From Durusdinium trenchii (taxonomy: Eukaryota > Sar > Dinophyceae > Suessiales > Symbiodiniaceae): a stretch of DNA of 64,000 nt. This document shows positions 63,762 to 64,000 of this stretch, in pieces. The notes beneath the pieces are model-generated. The model had not been told where the DNA came from, made no database searches, and saw only the letters and a list, made by a program, of their open reading frames with translations. The position numbers and the translations under genes were made by a program. Numbering within the stretch: position 1 is the first letter of the stretch; each line of letters starts with the position of its first letter. Where the stretch lies: positions 20,815 to 84,814 of the forward strand of contig CAXAMN010001248.1 in assembly GCA_963970005.1 (NCBI GenBank), written 5' to 3'.

Positions 63762-63845
63762 TGTGTGAGCCACAGGTGCCAAGTCTGCTCATGGGCTATT
63801 CCTACGGCCAGGGATGTTTCCTGAAGACAGATGCTAAGGCACCCA

Positions 63846-63864
63846 CCTTGAGCCTCTCATGGCC
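63846..63864 (-). other. Relic spliced leader before LRR gene 2 (candidate)
   Basis: The minus strand reads GGCCATGAGAGGCTCAAGG. GCCAT and GGCTCAAG are both parts of the leader, with a shifted middle. It starts ten bases after the stop codon of gene 3. A further weak copy (TGTGGCTCAC) lies directly before the ATG of gene 2. Confidence 0.35.
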
Positions 63865-63874
63865 TGGCATGATG

Positions 63875-64000
63875 TTAGGGGTCCACATAGTAGAGCTCCT
63901 CGTCAAAAGCGTCTGAATCTGGTCCTTCCGCGGGGAGCAGCTCCAGCCAATGGGGTTTTTCAAATTTGTCGCACATAAAGAAAGCATTGTGCTCTGCCTG
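63875..64000 (-). CDS. BspA-type LRR_5 protein, C-terminal end only (array gene 3)
   Basis: From the window edge the frame reads AEHNAFFMCDKFEKPHWLEL, then LPAEGPDSDAFDEELYYVDP and a stop. It matches the C terminus of gene 1 (SNAFDKCEHFDKPTWLRVLP) residue by residue, so a third paralog in the same orientation continues beyond 64000. Confidence 0.8.
   Translation of the reverse strand, partial: QAEHNAFFMCDKFEKPHWLELLPAEGPDSDAFDEELYYVDP

Overview
The window looks like nuclear DNA of a dinoflagellate, probably in or near Symbiodiniaceae (family placement is inference). The reasons are introns with GT, GC and apparently GA donors and acceptors often read AG|G, spliced-leader-like relics in front of intronless genes, a retroelement carrying a DNA methyltransferase, BspA-type LRR tandem arrays, and almost every gene on one strand (minus). 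No bacterial-style operons, Shine-Dalgarno signals or RNA genes were recognised. Layout, region by region: (1) About 0.2-24.7 kb, minus strand, is one very large multi-exon gene. I reconstructed some 30 short GC-rich exons, most with compatible splice phases, and the encoded HEAT/FAT helices follow the order of the nonsense-mediated-decay kinase SMG1. The kinase domain would lie beyond the left edge. Its introns hold microsatellites, a 450-bp polypurine tract with an assembly gap, short dispersed repeats, and a nested intronless gene at 4713-5588 preceded by a spliced-leader-like relic. (2) 24.7-33.5 kb holds unassigned exons, a TPR-repeat/ZZ-finger gene (26.8-28.9 kb, with an assembly gap), a long AT-microsatellite-bearing spacer, and a small two-exon RING-H2 gene. 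(3) 33.5-41.4 kb is a complete-length but frameshifted DIRS-order (PAT/Ngaro-like) tyrosine-recombinase retrotransposon with split direct repeats. A DNMT3-like cytosine-C5 methyltransferase sits inside its RNase H domain. (4) 45.5-55.1 kb is a graveyard of retroelements: a copia RT/RNase H (minus) whose RT core is occupied by 2.7 kb of 13-bp and 52-bp satellites, a non-LTR element with a putative C-terminal nuclease domain (minus), and a copia-like gag-protease fragment (plus). (5) 55.1-60.9 kb is mostly unassigned, with a Pro-rich ORF and a diverged duplication. (6) 60.9-64 kb is a tight head-to-tail array of at least three LRR_5 genes, the third cut by the right edge. The genes do not form a pathway. 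The common theme is reverse-transcription traffic in a single-direction gene landscape: elements, satellites and a probable retrogene accumulate in the introns and spacers of expressed genes.
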